64,000 bases of DNA from Desulfarculales bacterium UBA696 (GTDB lineage: Bacteria > Desulfobacterota > Syntrophobacteria > Syntrophobacterales > Syntrophobacteraceae). The notes below the pieces were generated by a model. The model ran no database searches and was not told the origin of the DNA. It saw only the letters and a list, made by a program, of their open reading frames with translations. Shown here in pieces: positions 1 to 8,247 of this stretch. The position numbers and the translations under genes are program-made. The stretch is taken from positions 310,001 through 374,000 of the forward strand of contig DBMO01000072.1 of the NCBI GenBank assembly GCA_002298995.1. The letters are read 5' to 3'. Numbering within the stretch: the first letter of the stretch is position 1; each line of letters starts with the position of its first letter.

Positions 1-174
1 GATGCTCTTGCCACGGGAGACAAGATAACTCTTGTTGGTTTCGGCACCTTCAGCATCGGATCCAGGTCAGAGCGAGAGGGCCGTAATCCCCGTACGGGCC
101 AGAAGATCAGCATCCCGGCATCGAAGGTTGTGAAGTTCAAGGCCGGCAAAACCCTGAGCGAAAGAATTAAATAA
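1..174 (+). CDS. HU/IHF-family DNA-binding protein, C-terminal part
   Basis: Only the last 57 codons lie in the window; the 5' end is outside. The readable part contains the hallmark beta-arm of histone-like proteins (GFGTFSIGSR, then GRNPRTGQKI) and the usual C-terminal helix (VVKFKAGKTLSERIK). HU/IHF proteins bind and bend DNA as dimers and help compact the nucleoid. The GRNPRTG arm with its tip proline is the DNA-intercalating element. The spacing to the stop is normal for an HU of about 90 residues. A strong terminator follows 40 bases later, so this is probably the last gene of its transcript. HU and IHF subunits cannot be told apart from this fragment. Confidence 0.93.
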   Translation, partial: DALATGDKITLVGFGTFSIGSRSEREGRNPRTGQKISIPASKVVKFKAGKTLSERIK

Positions 175-214
175 AGACCCCGGTTAACCCTCTGCAAACT
201 TTATACAAATTGAG

Positions 215-264
215 AAAAGGGACCTTCTCGCGCGTCACTGAGGAGGTCCCTTTTCCCTTTTTTG
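215..264 (+). terminator. Rho-independent terminator after the HU gene
   Basis: A 15-bp stem pairs 215-229 (AAAAGGGACCTTCTC) with 240-254 across a 10-base loop (230-239). It is followed by CCC and a run of six T at 258-263. One G-T wobble lies near the loop. It sits 40 bases after the HU stop codon. Confidence 0.9.
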
Positions 265-701
265 ACGGGAGATCACCCAGGAATCCAGACGTCTTTTTTC
301 TACCCACGGGGAGATTTAAGGCAATGGCAGGGGAAATTCGAACTGTCAACTTTTTCAATTGAAAATAGTTTTTAGTCGTCTGAAAAATTCTTTCAATTGC
401 GGGACGGCTTTGGTACGCTGTCCTCTCCGATTTCTAACAAGAACAAGCGGTTAGGGATTCGTGGCGGTATGGCCGCATTGGCATGAACGATGCTCCTCAT
501 CTTTTTTGATCTGCGAGATTCAAACCGGCATGGTGCAGTCCTGTTGTGCCACGCTTAGTATCTCGTTTGTATCCAACAAGACACGTGGGTTGCTTCCTGT
601 GCGGTTTGCGCATGCCTTGATCACTGCCGGAGGCAAATATTTCGCAATTATTTCAATTGCCGGCCAGCCCTTGCCGGAGCGGCTAACCAAGGGGAACACC
701 G
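265..701 (+). other. Non-coding stretch before the efflux gene, with three TTTCAATTG copies
   Basis: No credible gene is seen; short ORFs here have no ribosome site or recognisable product. The stretch carries a 14-bp perfect palindrome (TTTTCAATTGAAAA, 352-365). Two further copies of TTTCAATTGC lie at 391-400 and 651-660, the last 42 bases before the ATG of the TolC-like gene. These could be a regulator's sites, which is an inference. No clear sigma-70 promoter could be fixed. Confidence 0.4.
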
Positions 702-1982
702 ATGACCAAAAATGTCGGGCTGATCTTATTGTGTTCTTTGATTCTCCTTCCCGGCATCGGCCTTTCTCAAGCTGGAGAGCAGGCTTCCACCGAAAGGATC
801 ATAAGCTTTCGGGAGTTGCTCAATGAGGCTGTCGAAAACAATCCTGAAATCAAATCGGCCGAAAGCGCTGCCGCGGCATCCAAGGCAATGATTCCATCCT
901 CTGGAACCCTGCCGGACCCGATGGTTACCTTTCAGCACATGGGGGACCTTATTCCCTTTAGACTCCAGGCTGGAGATCCGTCTTCAGCCCGCACTTATGG
1001 GATCGAGCAGGAGTTTCCGTTTCCCGGCAAACTGGGTTTGAAGGAAAAGGTTGCATCAGCCGAAGCCCGGTCTCAACATTGGAAAAGTGAGATCACCCGT
1101 CGCAAAGTGGTCTCAGAGCTGAAGCAGGCTTACTACGATTTGTATCTTGCCAGGAAGTCAATTGAAGTTTTGTTGAAGAACAAAGAGCTTCTGCAAAATT
1201 TCGAACGCATCGCCGAGTCTCGCTACCAGGTGGGGCAAACCATCCAGCAGGACGTGTTGAAGGCCCAGGTGGAGGAATCCAAGATACTGGACAAGATGTT
1301 GATCCTTGGGCAAAAAAAACGGATTGCGGAGGCAAAAATTAATTCGCTGCTCTACCGACCCGCCGAATCAGAGGTCGGAAAACCCAACGAATTCGAAAAA
1401 GCGGAATTTACGTACTCCCTCGATGAGCTTACTCAGCTTGCTCTAAATGGTTCTCCGGAAATCAAATCAAATGAGAGCGAGATAAGCGGCAAGCAATCCG
1501 GGGTGGAACTGGCTCGAAAAGAATTCTATCCTGATTTTTCCGTCGGTTTTACCTACTTTGACAGAGACGCACAACCGGAAATGTATGGAGTAATGATTAA
1601 AGCCAAAGTGCCCCTATATTTCTGGAGAAAACAGCAGCCCGAACTTGATGCGGCCCGCCTCAATCTTTCCAGTGCCAGGAGAATGCGCGACAGCACTTCT
1701 TCTACCGTTCGATTCCAGGTTAGGGAAGCCTATACGATGGCAACTACTTCCGAGAAGCTCGCGAAGCTGTATTCCTCGGCGATCGTTCCCCAGGCCAACC
1801 TTGCTCTTAATTCCGGCATTGCAAATTACCAGGTTGGGAAGATCGATTTTCTGCAACTGATCGATGCTTCGATGGCCCTTCTTGAATATGAACTCAAATA
1901 TTATGAGTCGATGATCGACTTCCATAAAGCTCTCGCACAACTCGAGCCTCTGGTCGGCATAGCACTTACGAAGGAAAATTAG
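702..1982 (+). CDS. TolC-family outer membrane efflux protein
   Basis: 426 residues. A signal peptide covers about residues 1-24 (hydrophobic core LILLCSLILLPGIG). Two outer-membrane efflux repeats follow, at about 32-225 and 240-422, each with long amphipathic helices and the typical opening 'EAVENNPEIKSAES' / 'QLALNGSPEIKSNES'. This is the CusC/CzcC-like branch of trimeric outer-membrane channels, which export metals or small molecules together with a periplasmic adaptor and an RND pump. AAGGGGAA stands 8 bases before the ATG and supports the start. Odd: neither an adaptor nor a pump gene is next to it; aconitase follows. It may serve a pump encoded elsewhere. The substrate cannot be told. 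Confidence 0.88.
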   Translation: MTKNVGLILLCSLILLPGIGLSQAGEQASTERIISFRELLNEAVENNPEIKSAESAAAASKAMIPSSGTLPDPMVTFQHMGDLIPFRLQAGDPSSARTYGIEQEFPFPGKLGLKEKVASAEARSQHWKSEITRRKVVSELKQAYYDLYLARKSIEVLLKNKELLQNFERIAESRYQVGQTIQQDVLKAQVEESKILDKMLILGQKKRIAEAKINSLLYRPAESEVGKPNEFEKAEFTYSLDELTQLALNGSPEIKSNESEISGKQSGVELARKEFYPDFSVGFTYFDRDAQPEMYGVMIKAKVPLYFWRKQQPELDAARLNLSSARRMRDSTSSTVRFQVREAYTMATTSEKLAKLYSSAIVPQANLALNSGIANYQVGKIDFLQLIDASMALLEYELKYYESMIDFHKALAQLEPLVGIALTKEN

Positions 1983-2170
1983 CCGGCTTTTGCTGCTTTC
2001 GGCTCTCAGCCAGGTTATGGCTCTTTTCGAGGAAGGAGTATCGCGATTCGGGCACTCTATGGGACCGTGCTTCAGGCTCAACATGCCCGGGACTTGCGGA
2101 AATTCCGGACCTGTGAGCTTATATCCTGTTTTTGCTGCATTTTAGCCCCCTCCGTCACGTCCGGCATTAA

Positions 2171-2199
2171 TTGACATTGAAGTGGCTCAACATTAGGTT
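2171..2199 (+). promoter_or_regulatory. Candidate promoter for the aconitase gene
   Basis: TTGACA at 2171-2176 is a perfect -35 hexamer. A 17-base spacer leads to TAGGTT at 2194-2199, a weak -10. It lies about 100 bases before the aconitase start, in a 317-base gap (1983-2299) that otherwise holds no gene. Confidence 0.35.
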
Positions 2200-2212
2200 T
2201 TAGCTGTTCGTG

Positions 2213-2234
2213 AGGCCATTTTCAGGCCATTTTC
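2213..2234. repeat. 11-bp tandem repeat upstream of aconitase
   Basis: AGGCCATTTTC occurs twice back to back (2213-2223 and 2224-2234), just downstream of the candidate promoter and 65 bases before the chosen aconitase start. A period of 11 puts both copies on the same DNA face, as expected for a dimeric regulator, but no regulator is identified. Confidence 0.5.
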
Positions 2235-2299
2235 AAGTAGACATTAATGGCCCAGTCTTTCGTAAAACACATTATTCCTACACCGACAGGAGAGAAGTT

Positions 2300-4234
2300 G
2301 TGGCGAAAAATCTTGCCCGCAAGATACTCGAAGCTCATCTGGTTGAAGGTAAATTCAACGCCGGCGAGGAAATCGGCATCAAAATCGACCAGATACTTCT
2401 CCAGGATGCCACGGGGACTATGGCCATGCTCGGGTTCGAGGCACTCGGACTGGACAGCATAAAGGCTGAACTGGCCGTGCAGTATGTGGACCACAATATC
2501 CTTCAGACAGACGAGAAGAATGCGGACGATCACAGGTATCTCCAGACCGCCTCCGCTCGATACGGGATACACTTCAGTCCTCCGGGAAACGGAGTCTCGC
2601 ACCAGGTCCACATGGAACGGTTCGGAATACCCGGAAAGACGCTCATAGGTTCCGACAGCCATACGCCCGGGGCAGGCGGAATATCGGTTCTGGGAATCGG
2701 GGCCGGAGGCCTGGACGTGGCGTTGGCCATGGCGGGCTACCCATACTTTATTCCTTCCCCTATCGTTTTGGGGGTGAAGCTAACGGGAGAACTTCCTGAC
2801 TGGGTGAGCGCAAAGGATGTTATTCTCGAAATGCTCAGGCGCCACGGCGTAAAGGGGTGCATCGGGAAGATTGTCGAATACTACGGTCCCGGCGTGAAAA
2901 GCCTTTCGGCAACCGACAGGGAAACGATTTGCAATATGGGCACCGAACTTGGGGCCACTACATCAATTTTTCCGTCGGATGAGAATACGCGCAAATACCT
3001 CGAAGCCCAGGGCAGGGGAGATGCCTGGGGAGAACTCGCCGCCGACAAGGGGGCGGAATACGACGAGCATGATGAAATCGATCTCTCCAAGCTCGAGCCG
3101 CTGATTGCCAAGCCGAGTTCGCCGGGAAATGTCGTCCCGGTTCGTGAAGTCGCCGGTTTAAAAGTCGACCAGGTAATCGTCGGCAGCAGTGTCAATTCCT
3201 CTTTCAGAGACCTGATGGTTGTAGCGCGCATTGTCGAGGGTAGGCGCGCCTCCGCCTGGACCTCATTCCACGTGAACCCCGGAAGCCGGCAGGTAATAGA
3301 AAATATCGCCGATCGTGGAGGAGTTATTGAATTGCTGCGGGCTGGCGCCCGTATCCATGAGCCTGGATGCCTTGGATGTATCGGGATGGGCCAGGCGCCG
3401 GGAACGGGCCAGGTGAGTCTCAGGACCATGCCCAGGAATTTCCCGGGGCGTTCGGGAACAAAGGACGACAAGGTTTATCTTTGCTCGCCTGAAACAGTTG
3501 CAGCCGCCGCCCTGAAGGGGGTTATCACCGACCCGCGGGACCTGGGGCAAGAGATAAAGTACCCGAAAATACAGGACCCTAAAAAATATGTGGTCGATGA
3601 TCTGTCAATCATCAAACCATCCGCCGAGTTGCACCAAACAGAGGTAGTCCGTGGCCCTAACATTACCCCGCTGCCCCACTTCGAGGCCCCTCCGGAAAAG
3701 CTCGAAACGGAAGTCGTCCTTGTGGTTGGGGACAATATTTCGACCGATGCCATTATGCCCGCGGGCAATAAGATTCTACCGCTCAGGTCTAATATTCCGG
3801 CTATCAGTCAGTATGTCTATTCCCAGATAGATCCAGAATTTTATCTTAGGTGCAAGGAAAAGGGTGCGGTCACCATAATCGGCGGTGAAAACTACGGCCA
3901 GGGTTCAAGTCGGGAGCATGCGGCCATCGCGCCGCGGTACCTGGGAGTAAGGGCTGTCATAGCAAAGAGTTTCGCCAGGATACACATGGCAAATCTTTGC
4001 AACTACGGGATTCTGCCTCTCGTTTTCAAGAACCCCGAGGACTACCGGACCTTTCAGCCAGGCGCCAGGGTGACTTTCGAAAATGTCCGGCAACACCTCG
4101 AGAATGGTGATGTCGAGATTCCGGTGCTCGTCGATGGAAAGCAGATTACTGTCCTGATAAATGTTTCGGACAGAATGCGACGCCAACTGGTGGCGGGCGG
4201 CGCTCTTAATTTCGTCAAAATGGGTTTGGTATAG
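2300..4234 (+). CDS. Aconitate hydratase (aconitase)
   Basis: 644 residues from a GTG start at 2300. ACAGGAGAG ends 5 bases before it, and the protein then opens MAKNLARKILEAHLVEG, as many aconitases do; an upstream ATG at 2210 would add 30 unrelated residues. The enzyme converts citrate to isocitrate via cis-aconitate. The catalytic domain fills about residues 1-470 and the swivel domain with YGQGSSREHAA the C-terminal third. CLGC (C357, C360) matches the CxxC cluster ligands. Where the first cluster cysteine is expected (GSCTNS), the sequence reads GSSVNS with Ser297. This may be a lineage trait or a changed cluster site. Citrate synthase follows after 17 bases, probably in the same transcript. 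The size and gene context favour aconitase over isopropylmalate isomerase. Confidence 0.92.
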   Translation: MAKNLARKILEAHLVEGKFNAGEEIGIKIDQILLQDATGTMAMLGFEALGLDSIKAELAVQYVDHNILQTDEKNADDHRYLQTASARYGIHFSPPGNGVSHQVHMERFGIPGKTLIGSDSHTPGAGGISVLGIGAGGLDVALAMAGYPYFIPSPIVLGVKLTGELPDWVSAKDVILEMLRRHGVKGCIGKIVEYYGPGVKSLSATDRETICNMGTELGATTSIFPSDENTRKYLEAQGRGDAWGELAADKGAEYDEHDEIDLSKLEPLIAKPSSPGNVVPVREVAGLKVDQVIVGSSVNSSFRDLMVVARIVEGRRASAWTSFHVNPGSRQVIENIADRGGVIELLRAGARIHEPGCLGCIGMGQAPGTGQVSLRTMPRNFPGRSGTKDDKVYLCSPETVAAAALKGVITDPRDLGQEIKYPKIQDPKKYVVDDLSIIKPSAELHQTEVVRGPNITPLPHFEAPPEKLETEVVLVVGDNISTDAIMPAGNKILPLRSNIPAISQYVYSQIDPEFYLRCKEKGAVTIIGGENYGQGSSREHAAIAPRYLGVRAVIAKSFARIHMANLCNYGILPLVFKNPEDYRTFQPGARVTFENVRQHLENGDVEIPVLVDGKQITVLINVSDRMRRQLVAGGALNFVKMGLV

Positions 4235-4251
4235 GAACTGGAGGAAACACC

Positions 4252-5448
4252 ATGGCGGAGCAAACGGTTCGCGTAAAGAATATCGGTCTTCGGGGAGTCA
4301 CGGTGGCCGATACGAAGATAAGCTACATAGATGGTGAAAACGGGGTGCTTCTTTACAGGGGCTACAGGATCGAGGAACTTGCCGAGCACTCGACTTTTAT
4401 GGAAACGGCTTTCCTGCTCCTTAACGGGCATCTGCCAAAAGACGGCGAACTGGAGCGCTTCGAGAGGCAGGTGGTTCAGGCCCGCGAGATCCCCGAATTC
4501 ATCATTGAGAGTATGGAGAAGTTTCCCAAGCAAGCAGATCCAATGGACGTTCTCCAGGCCAGCATTCCAATGCTTGGGATAGCCGAGCAGGAACTGAACG
4601 AGGAGACCAGGGAGGCAAATGTTCGCAAAGCCATTAGATTGATCGCGCGCGTGCCTGCCGTTGTTGCTGCATGGCACAGGATGAGAAATGGTGACAAGCC
4701 GCTGCCTCCTGACAACGCACTTTCGCACGCGGCCAATTTCCTGTGGCAGCTGACCGGGAAGAAACCTGACAGCGAAATCGCGCATGATTTCGATGTCTGC
4801 CTGGTCTTGCACGCCGACCACACCTTCAACGCCTCGACATTTGCGTGCCGTGAAGTCGTGTCGACCGGCGCCCATATGTATGCCGGCGTCACGGCGGGTG
4901 TTGGCGCGCTTTCTGGACCGCTGCATGGCGGGGCCAACGCCCGCGTTATGCAGATGCTGCTCGAAGTCGAAAAGGAGGTGAAATCGAAGGATGAAATTGC
5001 CCGCTGGGTCAATGGTAAGATTCAGAAAGGCGAGAAGATAATGGGAATGGGGCACGCGGTCTATAAGACCATTGATCCGAGAGCTAAGATTTTAAAGGTG
5101 ATGTCCAAGCGGCTTGGCAAGAAAATGGGCCGTGACCACTGGTACGAATACCTCACCGCCATCGAAGAAGCCGGATATAAAGAATTCGAAGCCCGTGGAA
5201 AAAGCAACATCCGGACGAATGTCGACTTCTACAGCGGCTCGGTCTACACCCTGATGGGAATTCCCATAGATATTATGACCCCTGTTTTCGCCATATCGAG
5301 AGTTGCAGGGTGGTGTGCTCATGTAATCGAGGAAAAGTTCGCCGAAGCACAGGAAAAACCCGCCCTGTACAGGCCGGAAGCCGAATACATCGGTCACTAC
5401 TGCGGCGAGATCGGCTGCAGCTACGAGCCCATGGAAGAGCGGAAATAG
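4252..5448 (+). CDS. gltA: Citrate synthase
   Basis: 398 residues, the usual length of the short bacterial/archaeal-type (Si) enzyme. It condenses oxaloacetate with acetyl-CoA to citrate. The catalytic triad is visible: H225 in PLHGGANA, H268 in GMGHAVYKT and D325 in NVDFYSGS. TGGAGGAAAC stands just before the ATG. It follows aconitase by 17 bases, so the two steps acetyl-CoA + oxaloacetate to isocitrate are encoded together. The N-terminal YRGYRIEELAE region also fits the family. A 2-methylcitrate synthase role cannot be excluded from sequence alone, but no prp genes are nearby. Confidence 0.93.
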   Translation: MAEQTVRVKNIGLRGVTVADTKISYIDGENGVLLYRGYRIEELAEHSTFMETAFLLLNGHLPKDGELERFERQVVQAREIPEFIIESMEKFPKQADPMDVLQASIPMLGIAEQELNEETREANVRKAIRLIARVPAVVAAWHRMRNGDKPLPPDNALSHAANFLWQLTGKKPDSEIAHDFDVCLVLHADHTFNASTFACREVVSTGAHMYAGVTAGVGALSGPLHGGANARVMQMLLEVEKEVKSKDEIARWVNGKIQKGEKIMGMGHAVYKTIDPRAKILKVMSKRLGKKMGRDHWYEYLTAIEEAGYKEFEARGKSNIRTNVDFYSGSVYTLMGIPIDIMTPVFAISRVAGWCAHVIEEKFAEAQEKPALYRPEAEYIGHYCGEIGCSYEPMEERK

Positions 5449-5520
5449 TTTGTGCGGGCACGGCTTTTAGGCCCGTTGCCGGATATAGACCAATCGTGCT
5501 CGCCAAGGAGCGCACTGATC

Positions 5521-5626
5521 AGGTTGGGTTGAGCGGGAGCAAAACCAAGCAAAAGCTCAACCTGAAAAACGATATTCTTTTTCCGATACATCTTTTGGTT
5601 GTGGTTTCGCTCGCCCAACCCGACCT
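5521..5626. repeat. Nested inverted repeats in the gltA-sdhA gap
   Basis: In the 212-base gap between citrate synthase and sdhA, 5521-5547 is an imperfect inverted copy of 5602-5626 (outer arms beginning AGGTTGGG and ending CCCGACCT). Inside, GGTTGAGC (5527-5534) pairs perfectly with GCTCAACC (5555-5562). The two pairings share the left arm and exclude each other. It may be a small repetitive element or a leader that can switch between two folds; it also resembles dispersed hairpin elements. No T-tract follows, so it is not an ordinary terminator. Confidence 0.55.
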
Positions 5627-5660
5627 ACACACCCCGTAGATCATCTCCAGGAGACCCTCC

Positions 5661-7382
5661 ATGGTATTTAAACACGATGTGTTAATCGTTGGCGCGGGAC
5701 TTGCCGGGCTGCGAGCCGCAACCGAGGTCGCGGACAAGGCAGATGTGGCGCTCTTCAGTAAAGTCTATCCCACGAGATCGCATTCCGGTGCAGCTCAGGG
5801 CGGGATAGCAGCGGCACTTGGGAACGAGGAACCCGATTCCTGGGAGTGGCACATGTACGACACCGTAAAAGGCGGCGATTACCTGAGCGACCAGGACGTG
5901 GCCGAGATTCTCGCCAAAGACTCCATCAGGGCAGTCTATGAACTGGAGCACATGGGGGTCCCCTTCAATCGCACTTCGGAAGGCAAGATAGCTCAGCGTA
6001 ATTTCGGAGGACATACACGCGATTTCGGGAAAGCGCCGGTAAAGCGCGCATGCTATGCCGCGGACCGGAGTGGCCGGGTGATGATGGACACCCTCTATTT
6101 CGAGGCCGTTCGCAAAGGGATAAAGATTTACCCAGAATTTAATGTGGTGGACCTGATCGTCCAGGGAGGCCAGGTAGCCGGTCTTGTCGCCTACGAACTC
6201 GCCACGGGCGAGATCCATTTTTTCCACGCAAGGTCGGTGCTCATTGCGACGGGCGGCTATGGCAAAGTTTATAAGGTCACCTCGAATGCATTTGCGAGCA
6301 CGGGCGACGGGCTCTATTTGACATACAAGCTCGGAATTCCGCTCGAGGATATGGAGTTCGTACAGTTTCATCCGACCGGCATCAACGGTCTTGGGGTACT
6401 TATCAGCGAGGCTGCCCGCGGAGAGGGGGGAGTGCTCAGGAACAACGCCGGTGAGCGGTTCATGGAGCGCTACGCTCCGACGATCAAGGACCTTGCCCCA
6501 AGGGACATGGTTTCGCGGGCTATATTTACTGAGATCAGGGAGGGCAGGGGGGTAAAAGGTGAAGACTACGTTTACCTGGACCTCACTCACCTGGGAGAGA
6601 AAAAGCTGGCGGAAAAGCTTTCCGACATTTCATCTTTCGTGAAGATTTACCTCGGACTCAATCCCGTCACCGATCTCATTCCAGTATCCCCAACCTGTCA
6701 CTACATGATGGGTGGAATACCCACGAATACCCACGGCCAGGTGCTCGACGTGCATCATAATCCCGTTCCGGGACTTTATGCCGCCGGCGAGTGCTCGTGT
6801 ATATCGCTCCACGGCGCAAACAGGCTCGGCTGCAACTCGCTGCTCGACCTGGTCGTTTTTGGCAGAAGGGCAGGGGCCCACATCTGCGATGAGCTAAAGA
6901 ACCTCCCCTGGGTAGAACCGCCGCCGGCGCCCGAGAGTGCAACACGGGAGAGGATCGGGCGTATCAAGGAGAAAGCTTCCGGGGACAAAGCCGTGGTAAT
7001 CCGGCAAAGGCTTCAGGAGATAATGACCACCGAATGCTCGGTTTTCCGGCATGAAGAGACTCTTGGAAAAGCACTCGATGAGATCAGGGCCCTAGAGGAG
7101 AGATACAGCCGGGTTTCGATCGACTACAAGGGGGACCGCTTCAATACCGACCTGACCGATGCCCTGGAACTCGAACACCTTTTGGCGCTCGGCGAGGCTA
7201 TTGTCGCCTGCGCACTTGCGAGGACCGAAAGCCGTGGCGCGCACTGGCGCGAAGACTTCCCCGAACGTGTCGATGGGGAATGGCTAAAACACACGCTCGC
7301 ACAAAAAACCGACTCGGGCGTCTCGATCACCTATAAGCCTGTAAATATTTCACGCTTCGAACCCAAGCCGAGGGCTTACTGA
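5661..7382 (+). CDS. sdhA: Succinate dehydrogenase/fumarate reductase flavoprotein subunit
   Basis: 573 residues. It carries the covalent FAD and the dicarboxylate site and interconverts succinate and fumarate at the membrane. The FAD-binding GAGLAGLRAA is at residues 11-20 and H41 in TRSHSGAAQGG is the expected FAD-linked histidine. FHPTGI, SEAARGEGG and the capping-domain arginine regions are present. CCAGGAGA precedes the ATG. sdhB follows after one base. No sdhC/sdhD anchor gene is in the block, although A and B need one to reach the quinone pool. The DSWEWHMYDTVKGGDYLSDQD segment resembles SdhA more than soluble fumarate reductases. The direction of use in the cell cannot be told. Confidence 0.93.
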   Translation: MVFKHDVLIVGAGLAGLRAATEVADKADVALFSKVYPTRSHSGAAQGGIAAALGNEEPDSWEWHMYDTVKGGDYLSDQDVAEILAKDSIRAVYELEHMGVPFNRTSEGKIAQRNFGGHTRDFGKAPVKRACYAADRSGRVMMDTLYFEAVRKGIKIYPEFNVVDLIVQGGQVAGLVAYELATGEIHFFHARSVLIATGGYGKVYKVTSNAFASTGDGLYLTYKLGIPLEDMEFVQFHPTGINGLGVLISEAARGEGGVLRNNAGERFMERYAPTIKDLAPRDMVSRAIFTEIREGRGVKGEDYVYLDLTHLGEKKLAEKLSDISSFVKIYLGLNPVTDLIPVSPTCHYMMGGIPTNTHGQVLDVHHNPVPGLYAAGECSCISLHGANRLGCNSLLDLVVFGRRAGAHICDELKNLPWVEPPPAPESATRERIGRIKEKASGDKAVVIRQRLQEIMTTECSVFRHEETLGKALDEIRALEERYSRVSIDYKGDRFNTDLTDALELEHLLALGEAIVACALARTESRGAHWREDFPERVDGEWLKHTLAQKTDSGVSITYKPVNISRFEPKPRAY

Positions 7383-7383
7383 T

Positions 7384-8100
7384 ATGGAAAAGCAATTCAG
7401 GATATTCCGATTCGATCCCGCGGCCGGCGAGCCTCATTATCAAACTTACACAGTATCGGCCCGGCCCGAAGAGCGAATTCTCGACTGCCTGAACAAGATA
7501 AAATGGGAGCAGGACGGTTCTATCGGTTACCGAATGTCCTGTGCTCATGGGGTCTGCGGCTCCGACGGCATGCGAATCAATGGCGTTTGCGCATTGGCCT
7601 GCCAGAAACTCGTTAGGGACTACGCGGATTCGATTGAAATCACCCTCGAACCGCTGCCTTTTTTCAAGGTCCTCAAGGACCTGATAGTGGATATGGATGA
7701 TTTTCTGGCCAGAATCGAATCAATGCGGCCTTATCTTATTCCCGCGGATCCGCCGCCGGAAAAAGAATATTTGCAGAGCCCGGAAGATCACAAGAAGGTG
7801 GAGGACGTGATTCGGTGCATCCTGTGCGCCTGCTGCACGGGCGCGTGCCCGGTAATGAGAGAAAACCCGGATTACGTCGGTCCGGCAGCGCTGGTTTGGG
7901 CTTACCGGTTCCTCTACGATACGCGGGACGGCGAGTTTATGACCCGGCTGGAAAAGCTCAATGAACCAAACTCGGTCTGGCCCTGCGTGAACTATTTCGA
8001 GTGCACCCGGGTATGCCCCAAGGTCATTCCGGTTACAAAATCGATAAATATGATGAAACGCGAAATAAAGAAAAATCTGCCAAATCCCGGCGGGGAATAG
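7384..8100 (+). CDS. sdhB: Succinate dehydrogenase/fumarate reductase iron-sulfur subunit
   Basis: 238 residues. It passes electrons from SdhA through three Fe-S clusters. The plant-ferredoxin-like half has C53, C58, D61 and C73 in CAHGVCGSDG...CALAC; aspartate in the third position is also seen in E. coli SdhB. The C-terminal half holds C145, C148, C151 and C155 (CILCACCTGAC), then C201 and C207...C211 (CVNYFECTRVCP), fitting the [4Fe-4S] and [3Fe-4S] clusters. The start lies one base after the sdhA stop, so translation is probably coupled. The next gene, 147 bases on, is an aldehyde dehydrogenase and not a membrane anchor. Confidence 0.93.
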   Translation: MEKQFRIFRFDPAAGEPHYQTYTVSARPEERILDCLNKIKWEQDGSIGYRMSCAHGVCGSDGMRINGVCALACQKLVRDYADSIEITLEPLPFFKVLKDLIVDMDDFLARIESMRPYLIPADPPPEKEYLQSPEDHKKVEDVIRCILCACCTGACPVMRENPDYVGPAALVWAYRFLYDTRDGEFMTRLEKLNEPNSVWPCVNYFECTRVCPKVIPVTKSINMMKREIKKNLPNPGGE

Positions 8101-8247
8101 ATGCCGCTAATGACGCCAATGAAGCGGCGGTTAACTTTCAAGTGAAGAAATCGCTGCTTTCAAGGAGATTTGGTATTGCAGGTATCACGATATTTCCTGT
8201 AAATCTCTCCGGGGCACTTCTCAATACTACGGAGGGTATCGATTAAA

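Noticed and set aside
167..358. 63-codon minus-strand frame after the HU gene
   Set aside because: It runs through the terminator hairpin of the HU gene and has no ribosome site.
4054..5055. 333-codon minus-strand frame across aconitase and citrate synthase
   Set aside because: It crosses two well-supported genes on the other strand and shows no recognisable domain.
5682..6590. 302-codon open frame on the minus strand opposite sdhA
   Set aside because: It is fully overlapped by sdhA, shows no family motif and has no ribosome site; such frames are common opposite G+C-rich genes.
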